DNA of 64,000 bases from Bacillota bacterium (GCA_019423125.1 JAHZBZ010000006.1:1-64000), one strand, 5' to 3'. Shown: positions 7,690 through 17,104, numbered from the stretch's first letter. Translations and numbers: made by a program. The notes: generated from the letters alone by a model not told the origin.

Positions 7690-8604
7690 AATTCACCTCC
7701 AAGTTTGATTTGTTTTTATCTTTACCCACGCCGAAGAGGTATGGGTGTGACAACTGAAAAAGGGCATAAAAAAGTCGCTGACACCTTTGAAGTAATCACC
7801 GACTTTTACCTTATTTAGCAACTTCTAATTGCTCTATGGTGGTCAACCATTCTGTTAAGTTATCGTTTGATTTTCGCCTTGTTCGCCTCTGCCTGAAAAA
7901 TTGTACGCTGAAAAAAACCCTTAACGGCACGTCCAAAAATGCGGTTTGAAACAGCTTTGCCTACAAAAAAATTGTACGCTTATAATCGCAAAACTAATTT
8001 TGCGATTGCGATACCGGCAACTTTTGCTAAAATGTCGCTTCGCGCCGCTTGGCAAAAGTTTATGGCATCTTAAAAGCCTTTCATCGCGCATCTTTTTCGG
8101 GTGAAGGGGCAATCTGCTCGCTTTGAAAAAACGGTAACACAAAATAACCCCATCTTCGCTCGACGAAAAACTGACCTTAAACGAGGCTTTACATCTAAAA
8201 AAGCGTACGCTTATAAAGCCCCATTTTGGCCCTCGTCGGCACAAACTGCGCTTACCATGCAACGGTGCAAGCACCGCCGCAAGTTTTGCTTCGTTGTGCT
8301 TCCTCTTCCCAAAAAGTTCTTCGATACTTTTTGGGAGCCCTGTTCTTCTAGACGGCTCGGGTTGGTTCCCGCCGCGCCTTCTTTTCGCGCGGCAACTTCG
8401 GAGCATACAACTCCGCGGCGCAATCTCGTTATGCGCCCTTCCTCCCGCAAGGGAGTGCGCCATACTTAAAACCAATGTACGGCAAAAGAGTACAGGCAAT
8501 CTTCACGCCTATACTCTTGCATTATATCATAGCTATCTCCATAAGTCAATAGAAATGCAAACATTTGTTTGTGTATTTTTATTCTAATATTTTCTTGTAG
8601 CCCC
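7690..8604. other. Long intergenic region of the element, no convincing gene
   Basis: About 900 bases. On the minus strand at 7817-7910 an open stretch ends in SNDNLTEWLTTIEQLEVAK before a stop, without a clear start, perhaps a gene remnant. AATTGTACGCT occurs twice (about 7900 and 7970). A hairpin CCCAAAAAGT/ACTTTTTGGG sits at about 8310-8336. No -10/-35 pair or conserved domain stands out until 8605. It could hold a replication or regulatory region lost to view here. Confidence 0.4.
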
Positions 8605-8633
8605 TTGACGAAAACTTAAAATTGCGGTATAAT
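8605..8633 (+). promoter_or_regulatory. Promoter of the ATPase gene
   Basis: TTGACG and TATAAT with a 17-base spacer, 60 bases before the ATG. A 12-bp palindrome TGGACACGTCCA at 8654-8665 in the leader could be an operator. Confidence 0.75.
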
Positions 8634-8692
8634 AGAAACAACTTTGAAAAAAGTGGACACGTCCAATAATTTCTATTAAAAGTGAGGCTGCT

Positions 8693-9982
8693 ATGATTAA
8701 GCGCGATTTGTACTTACAAAGGCTTATCGACAGAATGAATAACGGTTCAATTAAAGTCATCACGGGCATCCGCCGCTGCGGTAAATCGGTGCTACTCTTT
8801 GACATTTTCGGGGATTACCTCTTGCAGCAGGGCATTGACGAGGGGCATATTATAAAATTTGCCTTTGATTCGGAGGACGACCTCGAAAAAATCGGGGAGA
8901 ACATGCTTGACCTCGCAGAGAACAAGCGCAAAGTTGACCCGCACAAGTTTTCTGCCTATATCAAGAGCAAATTGACCGACGACGGAAAGTATTATCTGCT
9001 TTTGGACGAGGTACAGCAACTCGGTTCATTTGAAGCTGTTCTGAACGGCTACTTATACAAGAAAAATCTCGACGTGTATGTTACGGGCAGCAATTCCAAG
9101 TTTCTGTCGAGCGATATTTTAACCGAATTCCGCGGCAGAGGCGACGAAGTGAGAGTCTATCCTCTGTCGTTCAGCGAGTTTTATTCCGCTAAAGGCGGCG
9201 ACAAATACGACGCCTGGGACGAATACCACCTCTATGGCGGTATGCCGGCCCTCTTCGAGCGCAACACAGAGGAGCAAAAAATCGAATATCTGAAAACGCT
9301 CATGTCAAAGGTTTATCTATCCGACATCGTTGAGCGTAATCATGTGCAATACCCCGACGAGATGGACTCCATCGTCGATTTCCTGTGTTCTGCCATCGGC
9401 TCGCTCACCAATCCCAAAAAGATTTCCGACACGCTCAAAAGCATCAAGGGCAAGTCGATCAGCGACGTTACGGCAAAGAACTACCTCGGCTATCTCACCG
9501 ACGCCTTCCTCTTTGACAGCGCAAAACGCTACGACGTAAAAGGCAAAAAGTACTTTGAAACGCCGCTCAAATATTACATGGCGGACGTAGGGTTGCGCAA
9601 TGCCCGCCTCAATTTCAGACAGGTAGAAGAAAACCACATTATGGAGAATGTCATCTTCAATGAGCTGAAAGTGCGCGGCTATTCGGTTGACGTCGGTGTT
9701 GTGGAGAGTAAAGAAACAATCGAGGGCAAGCGCAAGTTGAAGCAGCTTGAAATTGACTTCGTCGCCAACAAGGGCAGCAAGAAGTATTATATTCAGTCTG
9801 CCTATGAAATGCCCACGGAAGAAAAATTGCGGCAGGAAAAGCGTTCGCTCATCAAAGTGGGCGATTCCTTCAAAAAAATCGTCGTTGTAAAGGACAACAT
9901 CCGTCCCCAGACCGACGAGGAAGGCATTGTAACTATAGGGCTCATTAACTTCTTGCTCGACCAAAATAGTTTGGAGCTGTAA
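8693..9982 (+). CDS. AAA_14 / DUF4143 ATP-binding protein
   Basis: 429 residues. The N-terminal P-loop ATPase has Walker A GIRRCGKS (about 25-32) and Walker B YYLLLDEVQ (about 101-109); the C-terminal half carries the DUF4143 pattern, including YYMADVGLRNA and IDFVANKG, which resembles a restriction-endonuclease-like fold. This is a widespread, poorly understood family, often seen in genomic islands. The gene stands alone under its own promoter, between oriT and the HEPN operon, as cargo of the element. A role in defence or element maintenance is a guess. Start: ATG after AGTGAGG. Confidence 0.85.
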   Translation: MIKRDLYLQRLIDRMNNGSIKVITGIRRCGKSVLLFDIFGDYLLQQGIDEGHIIKFAFDSEDDLEKIGENMLDLAENKRKVDPHKFSAYIKSKLTDDGKYYLLLDEVQQLGSFEAVLNGYLYKKNLDVYVTGSNSKFLSSDILTEFRGRGDEVRVYPLSFSEFYSAKGGDKYDAWDEYHLYGGMPALFERNTEEQKIEYLKTLMSKVYLSDIVERNHVQYPDEMDSIVDFLCSAIGSLTNPKKISDTLKSIKGKSISDVTAKNYLGYLTDAFLFDSAKRYDVKGKKYFETPLKYYMADVGLRNARLNFRQVEENHIMENVIFNELKVRGYSVDVGVVESKETIEGKRKLKQLEIDFVANKGSKKYYIQSAYEMPTEEKLRQEKRSLIKVGDSFKKIVVVKDNIRPQTDEEGIVTIGLINFLLDQNSLEL

Positions 9983-10030
9983 ATAGGATTGCTGCAACAA
10001 GTTTTGCTACTATAAATGTTTTAAGAAAAT

Positions 10031-10085
10031 CTACTAATCGTGGAGTACGTGATATTTTATGGATACAACTCTACGAATCGTGTAG
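10031..10085. promoter_or_regulatory. Tandem operator candidates for the XRE-HEPN regulator
   Basis: CTACTAATCGTGGAG (10031-10045) and CTACGAATCGTGTAG (10071-10085) share 13 of 15 bases; the second is a CTAC/GTAG dyad. Exactly 40 bp apart, just upstream of the promoter at 10098. Confidence 0.6.
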
Positions 10086-10097
10086 AAAATAAGTAGG

Positions 10098-10126
10098 TTT
10101 ACATTTTCAAGATAGGCTGTTACAAT
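10098..10126 (+). promoter_or_regulatory. Promoter of the HEPN operon
   Basis: TTTACA and TACAAT with a 17-base spacer; the ATG with AGGAG follows at 10155. Confidence 0.75.
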
Positions 10127-10154
10127 AATATCATCAAATACAGGAGATAATTTT

Positions 10155-12101
10155 ATGGCAGAACACAGCATTGGTAAAACGATAGCAGAATTACGCAAAG
10201 TAAAAGGCTGGACGCAGGTAGAACTTGCGGAACGCTTAAATGTCAGCGATAAGACAATTAGTAAATGGGAAAGTGAAGCGGGCTATCCTGAATTTACGAT
10301 GCTTCCTCAACTCGCAAATATATTTGATGTGAGCCTTGATTATCTTATGACGGGCAAGAAAGCAGAACCTAAAATTATCATCATGTCAAAAGCGGAGTTG
10401 TGCGCAAAAACGGATGATATTTCTCTATTGAATGACATTAACTACACACAAACAGATGAGAATAATAAATGCCTCATCGATTATATCAAACAATATGAAA
10501 GCCTGAATGTCTTTGCCGCAGTATGTACGGCAGATAAAAAGGCGTTATCCTCCTTTGATATTTTAACGGCACTAAAATTTTGTCTGTTGTCAAACCATGT
10601 TGAATTATTAAAGAATGTAGGTTTTTGGTTAGAACGTAAAGTGGTAACTTATAGATTTGATTCTCCGGAAGAGATTATGGGGCTTATGCCGATTGGGGCA
10701 TTGGAACATTTCGGAAAGAGTCATGGAAAAGATAAATATGTATGTATACTTCCAGACGAATTTTTTACAATGATTGTAACCGATACAAGGATCAACGATA
10801 AAACAATTGGTTTTCTATTGGGGCATCAGCATGGACGTAAATGTGTTTGGTATCACGCGTATCCATATATGATAGATGCGTGCTATGATACGGGGAATAG
10901 TGAACTTTTAGAGCGACTACTAACTTTATCGGAAGAAAACAACCAATATGCTTATGATAATTTGAAGGATAGAAACAATTATGCTTATAATTATTTCTTC
11001 ATTGGATTTATAGGGCGTAAAGATGGACATGGCTTGGTTAGAATACTCGATAAAACTTTGAAATCCGCTTTGCAAAAAAACGATTTTGTTATGATTGAGC
11101 GCATGAATCGTTTGAATAAAGCTGTCATGAAATATTATGGCGGGTTTAAATGTGGAGTTGTTTCTGATGATGAAATCCGTATAGCAAAATTAAAGCTTGA
11201 TAAATCGGTTTCAGCGCAAGATATCATTCTTCAATCCTCCATACATAACGGAATAGTTATTATAGATGAACTTTTAGCGGTAAATGATGCTGATTTGATT
11301 GGAAAAACATTGAAAGCATATCCTGTTTCAAAGTATGAATTACTGAATACTGTTTTGGGAAAAATGAGACAAGCTGTTGAAAGTGATGATTGGCGATTTA
11401 TTTTTGAATATGCTATCGATCACGACGATAATTCATTGATATATTATGTTCAGAATGGGGATAAAGAGAAAATTGAAAAATGGATCTCGTCAAAAAATAA
11501 GCTGCCCCCTTTTATCGGAGCACCAGTAGAACAGTTTTTTGCACATTATGAAAAAGATAATTCAAATATAAAATACTTTAAGTTAAGAAATAAAGGTATA
11601 TTTTCAGGACTTGTTCATTCACATGAAGGATTAACATGGCATGAACCAAAATCAGGAGTAGTGACAATTAAAACCATGGATCAACTTGCCGAATATCTCT
11701 TGCTTTGCAAAAAACAAGTTGTTGATGATTTTAAAGCAAACCATAACGCCGATAAAATTATCGAGGAGTTAAGTGAGGAATATTTCCGCAAAGAACTCGA
11801 TAAGGGAAATATCGAGTTAGTGGCAATTAAACTTTGCGTGCGGTTAGAAACCGTGTTAAAAAGTAAATATCATTATGAAGGCGATTTTTCGGAAATGCTT
11901 GAAAAATATTGTTCCCAGTACGGAGTTTATGAAGAAGACGATGGTTGGGGCTATATAGAAACTCGCACGCATGAGTTCGTTACATACCTTCAAAAACTTC
12001 GCAAATACCGCAATAGCATAGTTCATTCAGAGAAGAAAGTTGACGGCATGACAAAAGAAGAACTTGATTTTTGTATTAAATATATCTGTGAAATGAAGTA
12101 A
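10155..12101 (+). CDS. XRE-type HTH protein with C-terminal HEPN-like domain
   Basis: 648 residues. Residues 5-65 form a Cro/CI-type helix-turn-helix (ELRKVKGWTQVELAERLNVS, then KTISKWE). A long middle region without a motif I recognise follows. The last ~100 residues are helical and contain R619-N-S-I-V-H624, the R-x4-H signature of HEPN ribonuclease domains. HEPN proteins act in abortive infection and toxin-antitoxin systems, so this looks like a self-regulated RNase effector or sensor, but catalysis is unproven. The gene is AT-rich compared with the chromosome and begins a three-gene run with the 40-residue ORF and a second HEPN-like protein. Confidence 0.75.
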   Translation: MAEHSIGKTIAELRKVKGWTQVELAERLNVSDKTISKWESEAGYPEFTMLPQLANIFDVSLDYLMTGKKAEPKIIIMSKAELCAKTDDISLLNDINYTQTDENNKCLIDYIKQYESLNVFAAVCTADKKALSSFDILTALKFCLLSNHVELLKNVGFWLERKVVTYRFDSPEEIMGLMPIGALEHFGKSHGKDKYVCILPDEFFTMIVTDTRINDKTIGFLLGHQHGRKCVWYHAYPYMIDACYDTGNSELLERLLTLSEENNQYAYDNLKDRNNYAYNYFFIGFIGRKDGHGLVRILDKTLKSALQKNDFVMIERMNRLNKAVMKYYGGFKCGVVSDDEIRIAKLKLDKSVSAQDIILQSSIHNGIVIIDELLAVNDADLIGKTLKAYPVSKYELLNTVLGKMRQAVESDDWRFIFEYAIDHDDNSLIYYVQNGDKEKIEKWISSKNKLPPFIGAPVEQFFAHYEKDNSNIKYFKLRNKGIFSGLVHSHEGLTWHEPKSGVVTIKTMDQLAEYLLLCKKQVVDDFKANHNADKIIEELSEEYFRKELDKGNIELVAIKLCVRLETVLKSKYHYEGDFSEMLEKYCSQYGVYEEDDGWGYIETRTHEFVTYLQKLRKYRNSIVHSEKKVDGMTKEELDFCIKYICEMK

Positions 12102-12112
12102 GGAGACGCGTC

Positions 12113-12235
12113 ATGAATAAATATCAGGAATATTTGTTGTCGCACATAAAAGATATTGAAACTGATTATACAGAGTTTTATATTCAAAGGCAACAGCCTC
12201 CTATAATAGACCAAGGAAATATCGTGGTAATCTGA
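12113..12235 (+). CDS. 40-residue ORF between two HEPN-type genes
   Basis: Starts at an ATG seven bases after AGGAG that overlaps the upstream stop region, and ends two bases before the next ATG (12238). This tight packing and the ribosome site argue that it is translated. Charged helical N-terminal half, hydrophobic tail. It has no recognisable domain. By position it could be an antidote or accessory peptide, or a decayed nucleotidyltransferase; neither can be shown. Confidence 0.5.
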   Translation: MNKYQEYLLSHIKDIETDYTEFYIQRQQPPIIDQGNIVVI

Positions 12236-12237
12236 AT

Positions 12238-12723
12238 ATGAATGATTTTGATAAGACTTATAAACAGCATTTAGAAGAACTTTGGGGGAAGGTTGGGTTT
12301 ATTGTCAATCTTTCTCAAATGATCGAATATAATCTCGCCAACATACTCGCTTTTGACGAAATATTGAGGGGATTTGATAATGCAGATTCAATGTATTTAT
12401 TTGAATACAACACTTTTGTTTCAAAGGCAAATAACTTATATAATGAATTCAGCAAGCGTACATTCGGTTATGGATTGAAGCGAGCAAAAGAAATAAATTT
12501 CTTTACTGAAGATTCTCTTAAACGCTTACATAAAATCTGTGAAGAACGCAATTTTGTTGTCCATCATTTATTCAAAGACGATTTTAAGCTGAAATATATA
12601 GAAACGGATCCGACTTTTTATTTTGAGCGCCTTGAAAAATTAATCGAGAATATGTATGAGGCAAATGAAGATTTAAGCCGAATATTCGTGTTACAAAAGC
12701 AGACATATAAAATTATTTGGTAA
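12238..12723 (+). CDS. Small HEPN-like protein
   Basis: 161 residues, predicted all-helical, with R104-N-F-V-V-H109 (R-x4-H), the signature of HEPN nucleases, inside CEERNFVVHHLFK. The same RN..VH arrangement ends the upstream XRE protein, suggesting two related domains in one operon. The gene begins two bases after the 40-residue ORF. Function is inferred only from the motif; the call could fail if a structure prediction does not show a HEPN fold. Confidence 0.65.
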   Translation: MNDFDKTYKQHLEELWGKVGFIVNLSQMIEYNLANILAFDEILRGFDNADSMYLFEYNTFVSKANNLYNEFSKRTFGYGLKRAKEINFFTEDSLKRLHKICEERNFVVHHLFKDDFKLKYIETDPTFYFERLEKLIENMYEANEDLSRIFVLQKQTYKIIW

Positions 12724-12785
12724 AATTTTATAGATACATATATCTGTCATATTTATGTCATGATGTCGTCAAAGAGGTAAAAGTT

Positions 12786-14276
12786 ATGAAAGCAGTTATA
12801 TACGCAAGGTTCTCATCTGAAAAGCAGAATGAGGCGAGTATTGAAGGACAGCTCCGCGAGTGTATGGACTACGCCAACTTCAACAATATAGAAGTCATCG
12901 GCAACTACATAGACAGGGCGCAGTCTGCCAAGACGGATAATCGCCCCAACTTTCAGAAGATGATAAAAGATAGCAATAAGCGTATGTTCGACTGCGTCAT
13001 TGTCTGGAAGCTCGACCGCTTTGCTCGCAACCGCTACGATTCTGCCTACTATAAAAACGTACTCAAAAAGAACGGTGTGCGCGTTATCTCCGCCAAAGAG
13101 AGCATCTCGCAGAGTGCGGACGGCATTTTGCTTGAATCTATCCTCGAAGGCTATGCCGAGTACTATTCCGCCGAGCTTTCCGAAAAGGTAAAGCGAGGGA
13201 TGACGGAAAATGCGCTCAAAGCAAAAAGCAACGGCGTGCGCCCGCCATTCGGCTATTATGTGGACGATACCGATCACTATCAGATTTACGAAACGCTCGC
13301 ACCCATCGTTAAGGAAATTTTTACGCTCTATCTAGACGGTATGCGCGTGAACGATATTGCCAAACATCTCAACGAGCGCGGCATTAAGCATAAGGGTTTT
13401 GAGATGAAGTACAACGCTGTGTTTCGTATTCTCACCAACCGCAAGTATATCGGAGAATATAAGTTCGGCGACATAGTAATTCCCAACGCCATTCCTGCAA
13501 TCATAGACGAAGCAACGTTCAACAGTGTGCAGCAGCGTATGGCCAGAAATAAAAAAGCTCCAGCAATGCACAGGAGTGAAGATGACTATCTGCTCACTAC
13601 AAAGCTCTTCTGCGGAAAGTGCGGAGCTATGATGACAGGCGTTATTGGGACGAGCCACACCTCGCGGCAATACCGCTACTATAAGTGCAACCACTCCAAA
13701 CAGGGCAAATGCGATAAAAAGACCGTCAAAAAGGAATGGCTGGAAGAGCTTGTGTTGGACGAGATAAAGGAATTGCTTTCAAGCGACGAAGTGATTGAAG
13801 AGCTTGCCGACCGCATCTATGAATTGCAGTTGCAGGAAGATAACACAGCAACTTCTATACAGGCACAGCTCACGGGAGTTGAAATCAAACTGAACAATCT
13901 TGTGGAGGCAATCACGCAGGGCATTTATTCTTCCACGACAAAGAAGGCTCTGGACGAGTTGGAGGAACGCAAGCGAAACCTTGAAATAGAACTTTTCGAG
14001 GCACAGACGCGCAATCCCGTACTGACAAAGGAACAGATACTGTTTGCGCTCTATAACTTCCGCAAGATAGACATCTCCACACAGGAAGGCAAGCAGCGGC
14101 TGATTGACGGCTTTGTAAACAGTATTTACCTGTACGACGACCATTTTGTAATTACATACAATTACAAAGGACAGAGCAAGACGGTAACTTTTGAAGAACT
14201 GAATAGTTCGCCTTTAACTTCAAAGGGGTCACCACGAAAAAAGAGAGGTTTTTTAACCTCTCTTTTTTCGTGGTGA
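12786..14276 (+). CDS. Large serine recombinase (integrase)
   Basis: 496 residues: resolvase-type catalytic domain with Ser10 in YARFSSEKQ, recombinase domain (about 160-270), zinc ribbon FCGKCG...CNHSKQGKC (about 279-315) and a coiled coil. Expected to integrate and excise the element at tRNA-Glu. Start: ATG at 12786 after AGAGG; an in-frame codon 69 bases earlier has no site. The reading frame crosses attR: the last 13 residues and the stop come from host DNA, so the excised circle would encode a different tail. Confidence 0.93.
   Translation: MKAVIYARFSSEKQNEASIEGQLRECMDYANFNNIEVIGNYIDRAQSAKTDNRPNFQKMIKDSNKRMFDCVIVWKLDRFARNRYDSAYYKNVLKKNGVRVISAKESISQSADGILLESILEGYAEYYSAELSEKVKRGMTENALKAKSNGVRPPFGYYVDDTDHYQIYETLAPIVKEIFTLYLDGMRVNDIAKHLNERGIKHKGFEMKYNAVFRILTNRKYIGEYKFGDIVIPNAIPAIIDEATFNSVQQRMARNKKAPAMHRSEDDYLLTTKLFCGKCGAMMTGVIGTSHTSRQYRYYKCNHSKQGKCDKKTVKKEWLEELVLDEIKELLSSDEVIEELADRIYELQLQEDNTATSIQAQLTGVEIKLNNLVEAITQGIYSSTTKKALDELEERKRNLEIELFEAQTRNPVLTKEQILFALYNFRKIDISTQEGKQRLIDGFVNSIYLYDDHFVITYNYKGQSKTVTFEELNSSPLTSKGSPRKKRGFLTSLFSW
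14206..14234 (+). other. attR of the integrated element
   Basis: Element-side arm GTTCGCCTTTAACTT (14206-14220), then CAAA and the core GGGGTCACCA (14225-14234). Host sequence resumes with CGAAAAAAG. Confidence 0.85.
14229..14276 (+). terminator. Original tRNA-Glu terminator, displaced by integration
   Basis: Perfect 22-bp inverted repeat starting TCACCACGAAAAAAGAGAGG with a TTTT loop. It begins within the attR copy of the tRNA end, so before integration it would have directly followed tRNA-Glu. It now holds the recombinase stop codon. Confidence 0.8.
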
Positions 14277-14368
14277 GCTCATGCGGGAAGCGGAGGGGGC
14301 GCGGCTGTGCCGCGGCTGCTTTTCGAGCGAAGCGCTGCTCCTCGCAGTCGTGCGGCACGCCGTGCATC

Positions 14369-16090
14369 TGGTACGGAAATGAGGTGCGCTCTCTCTCGAG
14401 ATGGGACGTGCAGATCCTGCAGGATGCCGCAGGGGAGGACATTCGGCTCGATATGATACACGACGATCTTCGCGGTGAATTCAACGAACTGGATACGGAC
14501 ATGGCCTATCCCGACTATTATAATGCAATTTATGAAAATCATGGATATGCCGAGATCGACGAATCGCTCCTAAAAGACTACGATTTCGAGCTCGTCGCGG
14601 GAAGACTGCCGCAGGCGGAGGACGAGGCGGTCATCACCCTCCTCGCCTTTCACAACCTGCAGCGATTCGGCACATTTGCGGAAGAGCTCGACGAGTATTC
14701 GGACATACTCTTCAGAACCGTCTCGATCGGCGAAGGGGAGCAGTTGCACCGCTTCAGAGTGGTGGGCGTTCTCGACACCAAGTTCAACACCTCTCTCTAC
14801 GGCACTTCCTACGGCGAGTATATAAGCCCGAATTCGCTCACACAAGAAATGTACGGGGCACTGCAAGGGATGCTCTACCGAGGCATGCACAACATACTCT
14901 ATCTGCAAAAGGGATACTACGCCGCACACAATGCGCCCCAAACATTTTGGGAACAAGAGAATATAGCGCATATGGCGTTTTCCGATTTCGACATATGCGC
15001 CGGCTCGTTGCACCTTGCGGACGAGAGCTTTCTGCAGTCCGTCGGGGAGGGCGACTGGTTCTACCGCGCGGAAGATATCGACATCATGCGCGATACGGGC
15101 GTCATCATAAGGACGGGATCTGTCGAAGAGCTGTATCGGAAGTATCTGAATTCACTGGTGGAGTCCTTTGCCTCGGACAACTGGCAGGAGGTCGCCGAGC
15201 GTTTTACCGCCGATATGGGAGAGGATAGTACCTGCGTAGACTATGAATTATATATATTGAACCATACGGACGAGGACGGCAATGTCTATCAGCCGGGGTG
15301 CGACCGCGCATATTTTGAGAAAGAGGCGATAGATCATTTTCTCGCGGGATTGCAGGGCGAACTCCCTCTGGCCTCGGAAAAACATGGCTGGAACTTTTCC
15401 GTCCCTGTTGCGGGAGTGATCGAGGACGAGACGCTTCCGCTCAGCAAGACGGAATTTCATCTCTCGGAGGACCTCTTCAACAAGATCTGCGACGACGCTC
15501 TCGATTTCGGGCAGTATGAATTTGCCGTATGCAGTGGCTTCGTCACGCCGTATAAAGGGAGCGATGAGTACAAGATGCGGCTGATCAGATTTACGGATGG
15601 CCTTCTAAAGGGCGGAAAAGCCGCCTATGCCCCCGACGGCGACGCCTTTTCGATCGTGGGGGACATCGATCACACCGCCATCACCGTCCGCAACATATTC
15701 CTGTATGTCACAGCGGGCGCGGTGGTGTTGTCCGTGCTGCTCCTGATGTATTACACGAGCGGCGTTGTGCAGGAAAAGCGCAGGGAGATCGGCATCATGC
15801 ACGCGCTGGGCGCGAGGAGATCGGACATTCTAAAGATCTTCGCGGTGGACAACGGGCTGTTTGCCGTCGTGGCGATCGTCCTTGCCTCCATCCTCGCGGC
15901 GGTCGGCACGGTCATCTTAAACGGCATTCTCGTGGGCGACTATGTCGCCGCGGTCATCATCACCTTCGGCATACGGCAGATCGCACTCGTTAGCGTGCTC
16001 GCCCTGGTTGCGACGGCGCTCGGCGTCGCCGCGCCCGTGATCAGATTGCTTCGCGCAAAGCCCGTCGACGTCATCGCAGGCAGAAAATAA
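14369..16090 (+). pseudogene. 5'-truncated FtsX-type ABC transporter permease
   Basis: About 570 residues of open frame. The extracellular region is followed by a C-terminal FtsX domain with three hydrophobic segments and the typical EKRREIGIMHALGARRSDIL loop. The N-terminal transmembrane helix is missing, and upstream residues are low-complexity GC-rich sequence running into the displaced terminator, with no ribosome site. No ATPase partner remains. I read this as the 3' part of a MacB/FtsX-like permease that lost its 5' end before or during insertion events at tRNA-Glu. Confidence 0.8.
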
Positions 16091-16123
16091 GGCGCAGGCG
16101 GTTCCGTTTGGTCGAGACCGCAA

Positions 16124-16160
16124 AAAAAACAAGGAGCCGTTTTTCGGCTCCTTGTTTTTT
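16124..16160. terminator. Bidirectional terminator
   Basis: AAAAAACAAGGAGCCG / CGGCTCCTTGTTTTTT with a 5-nt loop, between the two convergent truncated genes. Confidence 0.85.
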
Positions 16161-16277
16161 AGGGCAATTTGAAAAAGACGGGCGGGAAACAAGAGGTCCC
16201 CGCGTAGAAAAATATCTGTTGCGGCTTTTTTGCGAAGCGGTAAATTTAGCAAAGGCGGGACAAAAGCCGCAAAAAAA

Positions 16278-17012
16278 GATGGGGGTGCCCGAACCGGTCG
16301 TGCCGGAGCCCGTATCATAGACGGGCTGTTCGCTTTCGCCCGACCAAAGGTCAAAACCTTCGCCGCAGTTGCGCGTGAGGACGATGATGCCCACGTCGTT
16401 GTAGGAAGAGATGGAGTCCCTGACTTCGGAAGGGAAGCTTTCGGGGGAGATCTCGCCGATGATCAGGTCGCCGACCAGCCCGTAATATCCTGCGGGGTTG
16501 TTCTGGTTGACGCCCGAATTTGCGTAGTAGTTGAACATCGTCATGTTGACGTCGAAGCCTGCGTCTGCGAGCGCGTCGTCAAAGTGTTTGCAGAAGGTGT
16601 TTGCGTTTGCGATCTCGCCCGCGCCTGCGTCCATTCCGTAGACGAGGTCGAAAGAGGCGCGACCCAGCAGAGTGACGCGTTTCTTGCGGCCATCCGTCGT
16701 CGCCGAGATGGGAAGCGCGTCGTTTTCGTTTTTCAAAAGAACGGTGCCTTCTCCGACGCTCTTGCGGATATAATCGATCTTCGCCTGCATCAGCTCGTTG
16801 CTGTCTTCATAGTCCATCTTATAATACTGCGTGTCCTGTTCCTCCGCATCTTCCTTTGCGACGACCACAGTCGGACTCGTGTTGAAGTGGTCGTGAATGT
16901 ACGGCGCGATGGAAAAACTGTAAATTCCCACGGACATCGCCAGCGCTACGGAAAACGCAGACAACAAGAGGGCGGAGACCGCCTGCGTTATCTTTGTTTT
17001 CTTGCTCTTCAT
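16278..17012 (-). pseudogene. 3'-truncated GH3-family glycosidase
   Basis: About 245 recognisable residues: an N-terminal membrane anchor (residues 8-35) and then a GH3 C-domain-type start with EGTVLLKNENDALPI, LLGRASFDLVYGMDAGAGE and DVGIIVLTRNCGEGFDLW. Such proteins normally have 700-900 residues; here homology stops at about residue 245, after which the frame runs into unrelated sequence and the terminator. The start has GGGAGG nine bases upstream, so the 5' end is intact. The catalytic domain is lost. Confidence 0.82.
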
Positions 17013-17104
17013 TCTTTTTTACCTCCCTGTAAAGATGTTGTGCCGTCCGAAAAACCGCGCTGCCCGCGGTGCATGGCGGTTTTTTTCGGTGCAAGAGCAT
17101 GGTA

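Larger units (their letters stand above)
5917..14234. mobile_element. Integrative mobilizable element in the tRNA-Glu 3' end
   Basis: Bounded by the direct repeat GGGGTCACCA (5917-5926, 14225-14234). It carries a MobV relaxase with a recognisable oriT, a large serine recombinase at the right boundary, an ATPase and two HEPN-type proteins, but no conjugation machinery, so it would need a helper element. Joining the ends gives a 47-bp attP with 15-bp arms GTTCGCCTTTAACTT and AAGTCAAAGGCGAAC (one mismatch as an inverted repeat) around a 17-bp spacer, the layout expected for serine integrases. Cargo genes are AT-richer than the flanking chromosome. Confidence 0.88.

Noticed and set aside
7921..8499. 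A 192-codon minus-strand frame in the element
   Set aside because: Cys/Arg/Ser-rich with no family-like pattern, no ribosome site, and repeats within it.
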